Source: Exophiala sp. HKRS030 (taxonomy: Eukaryota > Ascomycota > Eurotiomycetes > Chaetothyriales > Herpotrichiellaceae). From it: a DNA stretch of 64,000 bases. How positions within the stretch are numbered: position 1 is the first letter of the stretch; every line of letters starts with the position of its first letter. The position numbers were made by a program, and so were the translations under genes. This document shows positions 10,021-22,235 of this stretch, one piece after another. The notes beneath the pieces are model-generated. The model was not told where the DNA came from, searched no databases, and was given only the letters and a program-made list of their open reading frames with translations. Location of the stretch: contig JAHWDD010000002.1 of NCBI GenBank assembly GCA_023897205.1, positions 1,116,001-1,180,000 on the forward strand, in the 5' to 3' direction.

Positions 10021-12756
10021 ATGCTCAGGTCTGTTCTTCACAAAAACATGGAAACCTCTTACTCCAACAAGCATGGCACCTCTTCGTCTAAGGGAGAGGC
10101 CTGGAAAGTGGTCGGTGATCAACCAGCCAGCAATACTCCTTCCACTTCCTGTATCGCAACAAGGACTTTGACGCCGCAAAGTTCGCAACAGGGACCGGTC
10201 TTCGCTTCTCTTTCGGAACCAAATCCTTCCCAAGAGCATTGTGTGCTGTCGTCGTCTCAAGGTTCCAGTTCCATTGACATACCTGGCTTCGATAAGAGAA
10301 GCTACGGACACCCCTCGCAGCCGCCTGCCGTACGCAAAACAGGTCAAAGCTCGAACGCTCCGGACTTGAAGCAGGCAGGCCCATCTTTCTCCAGAGAGGA
10401 TAAATCACTTAACAATGTCCGCAAAGAAGCTGCTACAAATTCATCTTGGGTGGATGTACATTCTGGAAAAGCACAGCTGATGACCCATCCAAGTAGCTCA
10501 CATGACCGAGGAATTGCACAAAATATGTCAACACGAGCAAGCGATAAGAAGGCCGCGACCTATGATAGCTTGAAGCAAGAGGGGGAAAGTCCAGAAAGTG
10601 TCATCAAACGACTGCAAGAAAATGGTCTTCGGGAAGCAAATGTGCGCATGAGACGAAAGGCCAAGGGCGAAACTGTGAACACAGGACTGGCAACTCTTGA
10701 CTTTTTGCGAAGGCCCATCTCTCCAGCCTTCACTGAACATCTCATGACGTCCAATGGCACAACTCCGCTAAACACCGGAGTAGTGTCGGAGGATCAAAAC
10801 ACACCGAAACGTCGTCAACCCAATGCTCAAAGAGAAGAGCACATCTCAAAAGAACCCGCAGAGTGGAAAGTTGTGCATGGCAGCCAAACGTTCTCTCCAG
10901 AAGGTCTCAACAATGTTCGAGCAGAAGCTGATGATCCCTCAGAATTCGCTGTTCCGGATGCGTCTGGCAATCCCATCGACTCGGCAACAAGTAGAGGCAT
11001 TCATAACTCTTCAGACGAAATTGACTCTGCCCAAACAAACACAAATCCCACCTCCCAGCCATCTCTGGTTAAAACTCCGTACCAACCCTCTGCAGCTCGC
11101 AGACGTCGTGGGACATGTGCGCAAAAATGGGCGAGATCCTGGGAAATGAAACCTCCGTCGTTCCACCCTGACAGCAATGCTGAAGGCACAGAAACCAGCA
11201 ATGACGATTCCATCACCCCAATGGCTTGGGCCAATGATGGCGAAAATGGCACCGTCGCCAAGCGAAGAGAGCCCCCAAATGACAAGTGTGATCTTATTGG
11301 GTGGGATGGGCAAATGCAACCGCCTCCAGTGGACTGGGAAAGCCGTGCTCAATATCACAGCAGCAACCCGAATTTCATCAGCGGCCTTGAGGGATGGCTG
11401 GGCGCTAATACTGTACGAATGATGCACAAGGTTCGCTGTTCTTTGCAGCCTGGTCAACTACAGGACTCAAGCTCTGAGTTCGAGTTTGAGGCGCTTCCTG
11501 TCGAACAAGTGCAGGACATCACAAGGCATCCTGATGGCATCGGCTTCGTCTCAAGAGGCACAGTACTCACCAAGGAAAATGCAAGATACTTTGGATGGGT
11601 CGAAGGCGGCGAGCTACCCGAGTTGGAGTCTTTGCCAGATTTTGAGGCTGTCACCATTCTCGATACGGATGATTTCGAGACAATGAAATACAGAGAAGAA
11701 ACTGCTGACAAATTTGTCACCCGAACTATGCAGCATCATGAGCGTCAACAAACAGAGCTTGAGGCTCGGCGCGTATCTGCAGAGAATACCATGACCGAAA
11801 TACAAGCCTCTCCCGAGCCGTTTGAGCCGAAACCCTTGAAGACAAACATATATCTTCGCCCAGCCGTCCGAAGCGACTACCCTGGAATGACTCGCATCTA
11901 TAATTGGCATATTGAGCATGGGGTTCGTCCATCTGAACTCCAGGGGATAAATGAAGATGACATGGAGTTACGACACAACATATCCACCACAGCTCGCCTT
12001 CCTTTCATCGTTGCCGTGCAGCGAAATCGGAAGAATGCCAAACGCAAGCCTTCAAACCATCGCGTCAACCCAGATCACTCCATTCAAAACACCGACCCCG
12101 CCCACAATGCCGTAGTCAATGATGAGAACATTATTGGATGGGCTTGTGCAACGGACTGGACAGCATCCCACTATGTTGAGACTACGACGGCCGAGCTAGA
12201 GATTTATGTCGCACCCAACTTCCGTCAGAATGGCGTGGGGCGGTGTCTTATGGACGCTCTCCTCGACGCTACTGACCGTGGCCACGTCAACAAGGGTGGC
12301 TACGACTTCCATGCTGCGCCGGAGATCAGACATCTGTACAATTCGGGTGGAGGTCGTGACTTGTCCAAGATTATTTTCCAAGTGCGCAGCTTCAGCAATC
12401 CAATCACTCCTGAACACAAGCACAGGCTCCATCTTGCGGCCGAGGCATCAAAGGACTGGGTTAACGCGGGGGGCTCGCTCTACGGCCGTGCCAACGGGTT
12501 GGATGCAAAGCGCAAGGCAGCAAAACCTCGAGAGGAAAAGAAAGACTTTAGCAAGGCTGCCAGAATCGACGACAGAGAAGACGACTACTCGATCTGGTTG
12601 AAGGAGTGGCTGGAAAGTTTCGGGTTTGAGGAAGAGGCATCCATCAAAAAAGTTGGTGCCAAGGACAAGAGGCTCGTGGACGTGCGATATCTTACCAAAG
12701 AGACGGCCTGGCAACCCGTGGACAACCAGATTCCAGATTTCAGAAATGGGTACTGA
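10021..12756 (+). CDS. GNAT acetyltransferase-domain protein with long disordered N-terminus
   Basis: Uninterrupted frame of 911 residues counted from the ATG at 10021; the frame is open further upstream but without ATG, and a second start exists at 10048. Residues 1-480 are low-complexity, rich in Ser, Asn, Gln and charged residues. The middle part (about 470-580) has WDGQMQPPPVDWESR and other conserved-looking text I cannot assign. A GNAT fold occupies about 620-800: it starts at YLRPAVRSDYPGMTRIYNWHI and includes the acetyl-CoA pyrophosphate loop RQNGVG at 735-740 within VAPNFRQNGVGRCLMDALL. A 130-residue Lys/Glu-rich tail follows. It should use acetyl-CoA, but the acceptor is unknown. The C-terminal tail and DFHAAPEIRHLY suggest a fungal-specific subfamily. 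Confidence 0.82.
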   Translation: MLRSVLHKNMETSYSNKHGTSSSKGEAWKVVGDQPASNTPSTSCIATRTLTPQSSQQGPVFASLSEPNPSQEHCVLSSSQGSSSIDIPGFDKRSYGHPSQPPAVRKTGQSSNAPDLKQAGPSFSREDKSLNNVRKEAATNSSWVDVHSGKAQLMTHPSSSHDRGIAQNMSTRASDKKAATYDSLKQEGESPESVIKRLQENGLREANVRMRRKAKGETVNTGLATLDFLRRPISPAFTEHLMTSNGTTPLNTGVVSEDQNTPKRRQPNAQREEHISKEPAEWKVVHGSQTFSPEGLNNVRAEADDPSEFAVPDASGNPIDSATSRGIHNSSDEIDSAQTNTNPTSQPSLVKTPYQPSAARRRRGTCAQKWARSWEMKPPSFHPDSNAEGTETSNDDSITPMAWANDGENGTVAKRREPPNDKCDLIGWDGQMQPPPVDWESRAQYHSSNPNFISGLEGWLGANTVRMMHKVRCSLQPGQLQDSSSEFEFEALPVEQVQDITRHPDGIGFVSRGTVLTKENARYFGWVEGGELPELESLPDFEAVTILDTDDFETMKYREETADKFVTRTMQHHERQQTELEARRVSAENTMTEIQASPEPFEPKPLKTNIYLRPAVRSDYPGMTRIYNWHIEHGVRPSELQGINEDDMELRHNISTTARLPFIVAVQRNRKNAKRKPSNHRVNPDHSIQNTDPAHNAVVNDENIIGWACATDWTASHYVETTTAELEIYVAPNFRQNGVGRCLMDALLDATDRGHVNKGGYDFHAAPEIRHLYNSGGGRDLSKIIFQVRSFSNPITPEHKHRLHLAAEASKDWVNAGGSLYGRANGLDAKRKAAKPREEKKDFSKAARIDDREDDYSIWLKEWLESFGFEEEASIKKVGAKDKRLVDVRYLTKETAWQPVDNQIPDFRNGY

Positions 12757-14279
12757 ACATTCCAAAATTTGACCCTGCTGGCTTGAGTGGCATAAGTTCT
12801 GGTGTTGCGTGATCGTCCAGGACATGATCACAATGCAAAGTAATGCACAGATGCAATGCTTCCAAAAGATTCATCGGCCTTTGACGGTTCTTAGGAAGGA
12901 AACATTCATCATCGGTTGAAAACCACCAGTGATTGCGACTCCTTCTGCGACCGTCAACCATCAACTTCAACCTGCAACCTCGACTCGAGTATGAAATACT
13001 CCTTGTATTCTCATCTGCAGGGTACTAAATCCGCCAAAACCAAAAAAAATTTCACATTCGTCGGTTTCAAAGCAAGCATTTGTCAATTCGGGTTCGAATT
13101 GGACTTTCACCTTTTCTTGCCCATATGCACATCAAAACTCTTTCCCTGAAATATCAAGTTGTGCCGATTTCATCAGCAAAGCGATTCGTTTTAGTCGCGA
13201 CATGGGTTGAAAGGAGCTCAGGACAAACCGAAAAGAAACGAGCTCATGGATCAATGAAAAACAGGCTGGAATTATTAGAGCTTGGTACTCAAACGTAGAA
13301 GGATTTCATTACCAGGCATCACATCTCCTCTCCTTTCACAGAGGGGAAGTCGAGTGCTGTGAGAGCTGGTTTCTCTTTCTTTTTGTAACTCGGCGGGGTT
13401 TCAGCGTAACATAGCGAAGGTAACTTCGAATGAAAAAAAAAACAATTGTAATGAAAGATAAAGCAAAGAATGCACGTCAACTCGTGATGGAAACTTTTCT
13501 TTTCTCATGCGGTTACGAGTAGTATGACGTTTGATGGTCTTACCGACTCGATTGTGCTATTAGTTACCCAAGTAAAAGCCATGAATGAGGAAAGACTAGA
13601 TGACAGGGTAGTACGTCGACAGTATTGGTTTTGTATGTTTGTTTACGCCTCCAGTGGAGATGAGAGAGGGAGTACTGTACTCGTAGGGGAGTTTATGCAA
13701 AGCACGCTCGAAGGAGTTGCATGATCGAGTTGCGGCTCAATTCCAGCCTTGAGATTGTCATATGTCATTATTGACATGGAAAATTCACCGGGGTCATCCG
13801 TCTGGTAGGTAAGATAAGTAATTCCCGAGGTTCAACTCGGAATATACCTGGGTATGGTACGGAGAGTAAGAGTATCGACGGGGGATACAACTGGCAGACC
13901 AGAAAAAACAATAAGATCAGGGAGGGGGGGGGGGCGATTCTCGTCAATTGTGACGACACGAAACTCATCAAAGCCACAGTAACATATTGTACACATGTCA
14001 AAAGTCCACAAAGTCATCAAATACCGACTACGAAATCGAATTCCCCCTGAGCGAGAAGCGAGTACGAGGAGATAACCATGTCTCTCGATCAAAAATATCA
14101 TCCAAACACATCGGTGAAGGCGAGAAGAAACAGCAAAAAGAAAAAAAGAAAAAAGAATAGGTATCTACTAAAGATGATGACTTGCAATTTGTTGGTCACC
14201 TTTTGTCCACCTTCCATGTAGGTAGATGAGGGAAATCGTTCACGGTGGCCGACGAGGTGGTCAAAGTGAGACCAGGGCA

Positions 14280-14289
14280 TACCTAGGTA
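14280..14289. repeat. Palindrome TACCTAGGTA
   Basis: Perfect 10-bp palindrome; a second copy is at 40686-40695. Both copies are intergenic and near TACGGAGTA motifs. Confidence 0.5.
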
Positions 14290-14484
14290 GGTATTGTAGT
14301 CGCATGCACAGTGTATGGTAAAAAAAAAGGATGCTGAGCCAAACAAACACGTATGTATCATTGTTGTCAAAGGGAAAAGGGGGTTGCATAATGGCCAGCT
14401 CTGGCCCAGAATAAAGCCCTACGAGCACGTTACGTACATGCAGTAGAGTTCAGCCAAGGTTTACTGTTGTAGAGGTTGCTGGAC

Positions 14485-14493
14485 TACGGAGTA
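14485..14493. repeat. Intergenic 9-mer TACGGAGTA
   Basis: Second of six copies of this 9-mer in the window. Confidence 0.6.
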
Positions 14494-16602
14494 CTCAATG
14501 CAGAGCAAAGGGTCGGAGGAATTATTGCGCACCTCTGCAGCATGCATGCATCTCGTAAGAAAGGTCTTGTGGGACGGTGGCTTGAGGCTAAACGCCAGGG
14601 AGAACAAAACGTCGGTTTCGCGGAGTAACTACAGTACAGCGGTAGCCCGAGTGAAGCTGTCCCCGTTGAGTGTGGGATGACTGGACAGGGGCCGAGAAGG
14701 CTGCTGTTTGGGCCTAGAGCCTCGTGCCTAGAAGATACCAGGTTTGTACTACAGTCCTTTTGACAGGGTAAAATGTAATACGTACCTTACTGTCCTCCGT
14801 AGCAGGTTTTGTCAAGCAGAGGGACGAGAGCGAAAACTTCCGACGCTTTCCTCAGCTGGCGATTCTTCACCCCCCACTAAGGCTCAACCAGGCTCACTAA
14901 AGGCTTGTTAGGCTCAATGGAACCTATCGTACGTCAGCTTTGACCCGGAACTTCCTGGATCGGTTGAGGTTTCCGCCCTTGCGGCATGCAATTGTGAAAC
15001 CCGTGCTCTTGTCTACGCTATCGAGACCTGCCAAGTTCTTCAAAGCGACTCTTCACCTTGTGTATTCATGCCTCAGGGGCGCCAGGCAAGTGTCTTTCTT
15101 CAGACCAGACACCAGCCACCCAACCGGGGTCCCTCTTTCGTCTTTTTCGAGCTCGTCCGAAAGGGGCTTCGCTACCGCGGCAAAATGTCGATAGGCGAGA
15201 CCGGCGCCAGGACGATCAGTCCTTTGGTGATTCGGATATGCAGGTCATTTGTACCGATTGGGAGTAGATTGACTGATTGGCTTGATCGCCTTTTTTCGTG
15301 CCTTGCTCATCCTTTCCGGTACGAGGTGCGTAATATACAAACAGCTTCTGCGACACAACGAACAGCTTCGGTTTAGTGATGTCTGTCCGCAAGTACAGTA
15401 TACAGTAATATTGAGCGTGCAGGAGTGGCAGGTGTCAGACACTAATGACAAGCTCGTAGTCAGGGGCCTTGACCAGCCTGCCGCTCCCGCGTGCTTCTTG
15501 GGCGATGATTCAACCCGTGCGTGTAGTTGTCATCATGGTCTTCCCCAACTCCTCTGGCTTCCTGTGGTCGTCCCTCATTTTGGCTTCTCGAGATACTTCG
15601 GGGCAGAACACGATCGAAGAGCTTGAACCAATAGTGGAGTCAGCTCGGGCTGGTAGCCCGGTGAAGAGGAGCAAATAGCTGTTCAGTATCGCGCTTTGAC
15701 AGGGGTCTCTCATAGTGGCGCAATAGTACCAGCTGTCTTTTTGGGCTCCGGGGGGCCTCCTTTGGTGCAAGATTGAGCTCGATCGAGTTTGGGGGAGCAC
15801 AAGATAGTTTGCTGCTAGTTCGTTAGGGCAACAGAAGAGGAGGGGTAGGTTTTTTTTGAGAGACGGATATCACGGTCTGATAGCGTTCTTCGGATGAGAC
15901 AGATGACCGGACATGTCAGCACGTTTGGACGACAAGTCGAAGCGAGGGACGAGAGCGGGACCATGTGCGGTATGTGTCGAGGGCGCCGAGTTTTCGCGAT
16001 GAATATTTGGGCGTGAAGAGAATTCAGGGAATAACCTTCACATTGTGGTGCAGATACTAGACGCGTGAAGATTTGGGGGGGTACGAGAGCCCTACTGTAG
16101 GTGGGAGGTGCATGCAGTTCGGTGCCTGCATATCGAGACTTCCAGGCATGAAGCTAAAGTGGCCAGCTGTGCAGGTGCCCAACTAGGGCCTAACTAGAGC
16201 CCCGAGGTGAACGCCAAAACTGTCGCGATAGCCAGCCTAAACTGTGTGGGTGTAGTCTCCATCCCGCCCAGAGGCTCAGGCATACTGACCATCCTTCGCT
16301 TGCCTTTTCCCACTACAGAACTCCAAACCTTACCTCACTCGAGAATCCGCCTTCTTCCTCCACCTCCCACCACCATCCTGCTTTCTTTCTTTCTTCCTTT
16401 CTCTCTACCTATTCCCGCAACCTCACGCCCATATTTTGGTCTCCCTTGTTGTCTGCGCGTCTTCTTAGTGTTGCAGTGCTACTTGCTTTCCTGCTTACAT
16501 CTGGCGCATCCTTTTGCTCTCGGAGTTTCTCGAGTTTGCCTGTCGAATCTGTCGCTTTGGCTGTGATTTGGCCCCCATTTAAACCACTGCGCATTTGATC
16601 CG

Positions 16603-16898
16603 GTACGTGCGACATTCTTCCTACACCATTCATCTAGACCTTGAAGGCAAGAGGAGGATTGCTGGGCACAATGCGACAAACAAACTGCAGCTTGGCCATG
16701 TCAAACCGCGGCCGGAGGGGCCTGCTGGTGAGAGCGATGGTGAAGCCAAAGAACAACGTTGGACAGCTTCTGGAAAATCAAAGAGAATGTTTGCAAGCAC
16801 GCAGATCTCTACTCGGCTCGCATCTTTGCCCAGGGCCAACTTTGGCGCAGCAGGTTGACATGAATGTGAATGACTCTGGCTAACCTTTACTCACCTAG
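16603..16898 (+). other. Probable 5' UTR intron 1 of the RRM gene
   Basis: Donor GTACGT at 16603, branch-like GGCTAACC near 16878, acceptor CACCTAG ending at 16898. It precedes the RRM gene and follows a CT-rich leader. At 296 nt it is longer than the coding introns here. Inferred from splice signals only. Confidence 0.45.
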
Positions 16899-17086
16899 AC
16901 TTCACATATTCACTCACATTCGATTCTCCAAGAACCATTCGTACCGCTTCCGCACCTTGCACCCTTTCAAGATCGCTCTTAGGGATATTGTTCTCTGCAC
17001 TAAAAGCTGTTGAACTTTGATCATAATACTTTCAATACTTCGGTGCGAAACATCTTTCGTGACCTCTCACATTCAATTCACCTTTG

Positions 17087-17190
17087 GTACGTGTCACTCA
17101 GCCGCGCGAGGTGCCAACAGAGTCCTTTCACAAGAACATGGATTGTTGCAATGCCTCTTCTTCTGACCAATACTGACTCTTTTACAATAG
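17087..17190 (+). other. Probable 5' UTR intron 2 of the RRM gene
   Basis: Donor GTACGT at 17087, branch TACTGACT at 17171-17178 and acceptor TTTACAATAG ending at 17190 form a textbook fungal intron of 104 nt, 47 nt before the ATG of the RRM gene. A coding intron of the same gene uses the same GTACGT donor. Confidence 0.6.
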
Positions 17191-17237
17191 AAATTTGCAA
17201 CATTTGAATTCGTCAGTTCGATCTTTCGGGTTTCATC

Positions 17238-18552
17238 ATGTCTTTCGAAGGTTACGGTCAATTCCCGAACGCCCAACAAGATGGCGCGCCCGGATCAGTG
17301 CCTCCTCCACAGGATGGAGCTGCTCCAGGCCAGTCGGCCGATCCCTCAGCTCAGCAACAAATCGGTTTCCAGCCTCCCAACGTGAGCGGCACTCCTCAAT
17401 CTGGCCCCGGGGCTGAAGGAAAAACCACTCTCTGGTAAGCAGGCTCGACTATCAGTTGATATCGTCGTTCCGAGACTGACTTAGTCTAGGATGGGCGAGC
17501 TCGAACCATGGGTTGATGAAAACTTCATCCGAAATCTTTGGTTCCAGATGGGTGAGCAGGTCAGTGTCAAGATGATCCGCGACAAGTTTTCAGGGTACGT
17601 GATAAATTCCCTCTCTATTCCTTCATGTCTCTGAACTCATGTTAGTAGCAACGCCGGTTATTGCTTTGTCGATTTCTCCACCCCACAGGCTGCTGCCAAA
17701 GCCCTCCAACTCAGCGGACAACCCATGCCCAATTCCAACCGCCCTTTCAAACTCAATTGGGCTTCGGGTGGCGGTTTGGCCGATCGACGTGACGACCGTG
17801 GTCCAGAGTTCTCAATTTTCGTTGGCGACTTGGGCCCGGAAGTGAACGAGTATGTCCTCGTCTCTCTATTCCAGAGCCGCTTCCCTTCCTGCAAGTCGGC
17901 AAAGATCATGACCGATCCACTCTCTGGCATGTCTCGTGGCTACGGCTTCGTCCGCTTTTCCGACGAAAGTGACCAGCAACGCGCTTTGACTGAAATGCAA
18001 GGTGTCTACTGCGGCAACCGCCCCATGCGCATCTCGACTGCCACGCCAAAGAACAAGGGAGGACCGATGGGTGGTGGTGGTGGTGGTGGCATGGGTGGCA
18101 TGCCCGGCGCTGGTCCCATGGGCTATCCACCAATGGGAGGACCACCGATGCCGTACTACGGTGGCCAGCAATCAATTCAGCCTATGAACCAATTCACCGA
18201 TCCCAACAACACGACCGTCTTCGTTGGAGGTCTCTCGGGCTACGTTACCGAGGATGAGCTGCGCTCTTTCTTCCAAGGCTTTGGCGAGATTACATACGTC
18301 AAGATTCCACCTGGAAAGGGCTGTGGCTTTGTCCAATTCGTCCAACGCCATGCCGCTGAGATGGCTATCAACCAGATGCAGGGCTATCCTATTGGGAACT
18401 CGCGCGTCCGTCTCAGCTGGGGCCGAAGCCAGAACAATTCGGGACCGGCCGGCACACCATACCGCCCTGCACCGCCTCCGCCCATCTACCCTTCAATGGG
18501 CATGCCTCCTGCTCACTCGTACGGCAACTATGCGCCGATGAAGGTTGGTTAA
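17238..18552 (+). CDS. Three-RRM RNA-binding protein (Nam8/Csx1/TIA-1 type)
   Basis: Exons 17238-17434, 17490-17594 and 17649-18552 (introns 55 and 54 bp) encode 401 residues. After a Gln/Pro/Gly-rich N-terminus of 60 residues come three RRMs: about 62-140 (TLWMGELEPWVDENFI and GYCFVDF), about 155-235 (SIFVGDLGPEVNEYVL and GYGFVRF), and about 290-360 (TVFVGGLSGYVTEDELRSFF and GCGFVQF). A Gly/Met-rich linker separates RRM2 and RRM3, and the C-terminus is Pro-rich. This order matches fungal relatives of Nam8 (U1 snRNP splicing factor), fission yeast Csx1 (stress mRNA stability) and TIA-1; I cannot say which activity it keeps. The long leader with two probable introns suggests regulated expression. 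Confidence 0.9.
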
Positions 18553-19456
18553 ACCTACCTCGTTGATGTATAACAGGCTGACGTGCGGGATCTAGTGAAC
18601 ATTGAGCATGTTGGCACTCCAGGCGTTCGTCCATTCTTCCTCTTCCGTTTGGAGCGGGAAAATACGGTTTCTTTTGTCGTTGTGAGCAGTGCAATCACTT
18701 TAGCGTCATTAGTTGGTATGGGAGGGTGTTTGTCAACAAAAGTTCTATTCTATTTCGTTTCACGATGACCCCTTACCATCATCATTCTGCTGGATGGTTT
18801 GTTGGCTGTGTACAACAAGAACATGGCGATTGACTTTTTGGTTGAGAGCGACGATACCGACGCATGACAAGCACGTTGTGTCCTTTGGAAGCAATTGTCG
18901 GCAAGGAATAGGAGCATGGACGGATCCTCAAGATTGCAATCGGTGATGATAGTCAGCTAGACTGACCAAGACGATGTTTTCTTTTTTGTCTCACATACAT
19001 GGACCGCGTAGGTCTCGGGCTTCGAGCTCAACGATGTTGACGAAAAGTCTCCCTATTCCCATGAAGGGAATCAGGTACTACGTACACACGAATACGAACA
19101 GTACTAAACGGACGTGTTGATCGAGGCCTCGCCTATGCCTGAGTTATTATTCCCTGTAAAATTTCCGTTCGCACGCAATTCTCCGATTGCACGTGACCTG
19201 GCAGCCTCGTCAATTCAGCCTTGTTGAACGCGTGAGGTCTTCTCCGCCTTCGATTGATCACCGAGCCTCGGAATGTCGTCTACTTCTCCAACTTTCGATA
19301 ACCGACGTGGACTTTGTGATATCGCAGGATATATCATTCCGTGCGACGTTTCCTCGTTTAATATGTAGGTCGCAAGTCTTGTAAGTGTCATTTTATCTAG
19401 CCGTGGATCTTTTCAGTCTTCTTTCTCGATATTGAAGGAAGCGCTCAATCGTCAAC
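18553..19456. other. Intergenic between RRM gene and AtuA-like gene
   Basis: About 900 bases holding the 3' UTR of the RRM gene and the promoter of the next gene. I see no gene or repeat. Confidence 0.5.
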
Positions 19457-21381
19457 ATGGCATCTAGACCGATTAGAATTGCTGGTAAGGACTGACGGAC
19501 AAGACCTTAAGAAACGTAGCTAATGGCACAGGTGCCTCTGGTTCTGTTTCTGACCGTCGACATGCCGTTGCCGCGTTTGCGAAGGCGTATCCCACAGACC
19601 CTGTCGATGTTATTATTTGTGACTTTATGTCCGAAGTCAACATGACGGTTGCAGCAGGTCGGAAAGTGGACCAGGGAGGCAATTCCAATTCTGATCCCCA
19701 TCCAATCATGGGCGCTGGTCCTGCTTTCGAGGCTTCCTTCTTGGAATCTCTCGAGCCTGCGCTGGAGGACCTTGCCAAATATAACATCAAACTGGCGGCA
19801 AATGCTGGTAATGCCGATACCGAAGCATTATACAAGATTGTCTGCGAGATGGTCAAGAAGAAGGGCCTCAACATCCCTGTAGCGTGGATCTCAGGCGACG
19901 AAGTGCTTCCAGCAATTAACGCCGGATTGAAAGACGGCTCTTCCAAGTTCAAGAACATATACACTGGCGCAATCTTGTCGTCTTGGGAATTTGAGCCGAT
20001 ATACGCCCACGCCTACCTCGGTGGGCTGGGAATCGCCGAAGCCTTTGCACAAGGCGCTCAAATTGTCGTCTGTGGGCGTGTTGCTGACGCTTCTCCAGTA
20101 ATCGGCTCAGCATACTGGTTTCACCAGTGGCAACGTTCTCAGTTGACCGAATTAGCCAATGCCTTTGTCGCCGGCCATCTTATCGAGTGCTCCAATTACG
20201 TGACCGGAGGCAACTTTAGCGGCTTCAAAGCTCTTGAGAATTCGCCAAAAGGATGGGCCGACATAGGTTACCCGATTGCCGAAATATCCAAAACCGGATC
20301 CGTGGTGATCACCAAGCAGAAAAACTCGGCCGGCGTGGTGTCAATACATACCTGCTCGTCGCAATTACTTTACGAAATCCAAGGCCCGTGGTACTTCAAC
20401 TCCGATGTCACTGCGGTCCTGGACCAACTCTGGTTTGAACAGCTCGGGCCCGATCGTGTCGCTCTCCACGGCGTGCAAGGCCTTCCGCCACCACCAACGA
20501 CCAAAGTTGGCCTCACTGCTCGTGGAGGCTTCCAAGCCGAGGCATTCTACTTCACTACAGGTTTAGACGTCGACGCGAAAGCCCGAATGACCGAAGCACA
20601 AATTCGAAACGGTCTGAAGCCCTATTCCGACAAGTTCACAACCCTGTCATTCAGCATGTTGGGCCGACCATTGCCTGATGCGGACAACCAGAACGCAGCG
20701 ACTTCGGTTATTCGCGTGTTCGCACAGGCACGCAAGTCAGAGGACATCGCACCTCCCAAGTTCTTGAGACCGATCATTGACAACATCATGCAAGGATATC
20801 CGGGGTCGACATTCCATCTCGATTACCGCATGGGTATTCCGAAGCCTTATTTCGAGTACTACGTGACATTGTTGGACCAGTCCAAGGTAGCACATAAGGT
20901 GCACTTTGGAGGCAAAGAGACATTGATCCCACCACCGACCGTATCCAAAGTTTTCCCCGCGAGACAGCCCAGCCAGGCCATGGCTGGTTTACAGATTGAT
21001 CTGTCTAAATTTGGTCCGACAGAAAGACTGCCACTCGGGACTATCGTCAATGCCCGCTCCGGAGACAAAGGGGCAGATTGCAATTGTGGGTTTTGGGTCA
21101 GGAATGAGGATGAGTATGTGTGGTTGAAGAACTTGTTGTCGGTTGAGGCGATCAAGACTCTCCTTGGAAAGGAGTATGACACTTCGAGAGTACCAAAGAT
21201 TGAGATCGACAGGTTTGAGCTCCCGAATCTGCGAGGTGTGCACTTTTTGTTCCGAAACTTGCTGGACAGAGGCGCCACCAGTACGGCTACCGTGGACTTT
21301 CTGGGGAAGAACACGGCGGAATATTTACGGGCCAGATACGTCGATATCCCGACAAGATTCCTTGCCAGGGGTAAGTTGTGA
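19457..21381 (+). CDS. AtuA-like protein (DUF1446, acyclic terpene utilisation family)
   Basis: Two exons (19457-19484 and 19532-21381; 47-bp intron) encode 625 residues. The first exon gives MASRPIRIAG, and the splice completes the conserved opening AGASGSVSDRRHAV. Family hallmarks follow: DVIICDFMSEVNMT, ISGDEVLPAINAGL, AYLGGLGIAEAFAQGAQIVV, CGRVADASPVIG and SNYVTGGNFSGF. The C-terminal part carries VNARSGDKGADCNCGFWV and ends in RARYVDIPTRFLARGKL. In Pseudomonas, AtuA belongs to citronellol/geraniol catabolism, but the reaction of the protein is not established and fungal members are uncharacterised. No other terpene-degradation gene is next to it, so a pathway cannot be inferred from context. 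Confidence 0.88.
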
Positions 21382-22235
21382 GTTTACAAACGCGACTCAA
21401 GAGCACCCTTTATGTCGCAATGAAGATCTCTCAATCTTGATGAACAAGTCTATCAAAACTCGTGCCTCTGTAAAATCGTATGTGCTAGCGTGCAATGTGC
21501 AGTGCAGTTCCACTCTTGAATTGGAATTGGACTTTGGGAAACTCCCCATATGCTCGGCCCCTTTTCCGAAAACCTCATCAAATATAATGGACATACCCAT
21601 CCAAGCAGATTTTGATAACCACAACGACCGAATCTGTTTATCATCTTTTGAAGCTTGAAGTGAAGTATAGGTAGTCAGCTGAGAATGACTAGTGGTGACC
21701 GCACCACTCTACACTCAGTGATGTTGCACCAAGCGACGCAGTAATGACAAAGGAAACAGGGCGTGATCGGACAAACACCTCACGGTGACTCTTTGTCTCA
21801 ATACCTCTCAGGTATCTGTCAAACTCGTTGAGTCTTTATTCATGGCTGACAAGTCTTCATTATCTCGGCGACTCTGAACAAAGATCATCAATTGCACGAC
21901 GGCACTCTGCATCGTCTCGCTCTGAGGCTCTCTTTATCTGTCGGACGACACGTTCGAGCCTCCCTTGTTCGGACTACACGACCTTTATCGACTTCCGGCT
22001 CCTGAATCTCCTCGAGAAAATCATTTAAATGGGGCGCAAGCCCGGGCTCAACTGTCGAGTTCTTCACCAAACATTGTCCTGCAGAGTAGGACCCGAAACT
22101 CGAGTTCGATCAATCAAGTGATTGCTTTACAACTTTCACACACAAACAACCCAAGTTCAAACCCGATCGAATCAAGTCGAGGCAGTCCTACAAAACAAAA
22201 CCGACCAACCACTCTCGAATCTTCAATCTATCAAC
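21382..22235. other. Intergenic
   Basis: About 850 bases upstream of the Cys-motif protein; nothing recognised. It ends in a C/A-rich leader typical of fungal 5' UTRs. Confidence 0.45.

Larger units (their letters stand above)
12757..16602. other. 3.8 kb without a supportable protein gene
   Basis: No frame here has domain-like sequence or a coherent exon chain. It holds A/T and G homopolymers (poly-G near 13924-13934), a TACCTAGGTA palindrome (14280-14289), a TACGGAGTA copy (14485-14493), repeats of AGGCTCA around 14880-14915, and a long CT-rich tract at about 16290-16420 that looks like a fungal core promoter or leader. No tRNA-like B box with a matching A box was found. Transcripts without long ORFs cannot be excluded. 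Confidence 0.45.
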
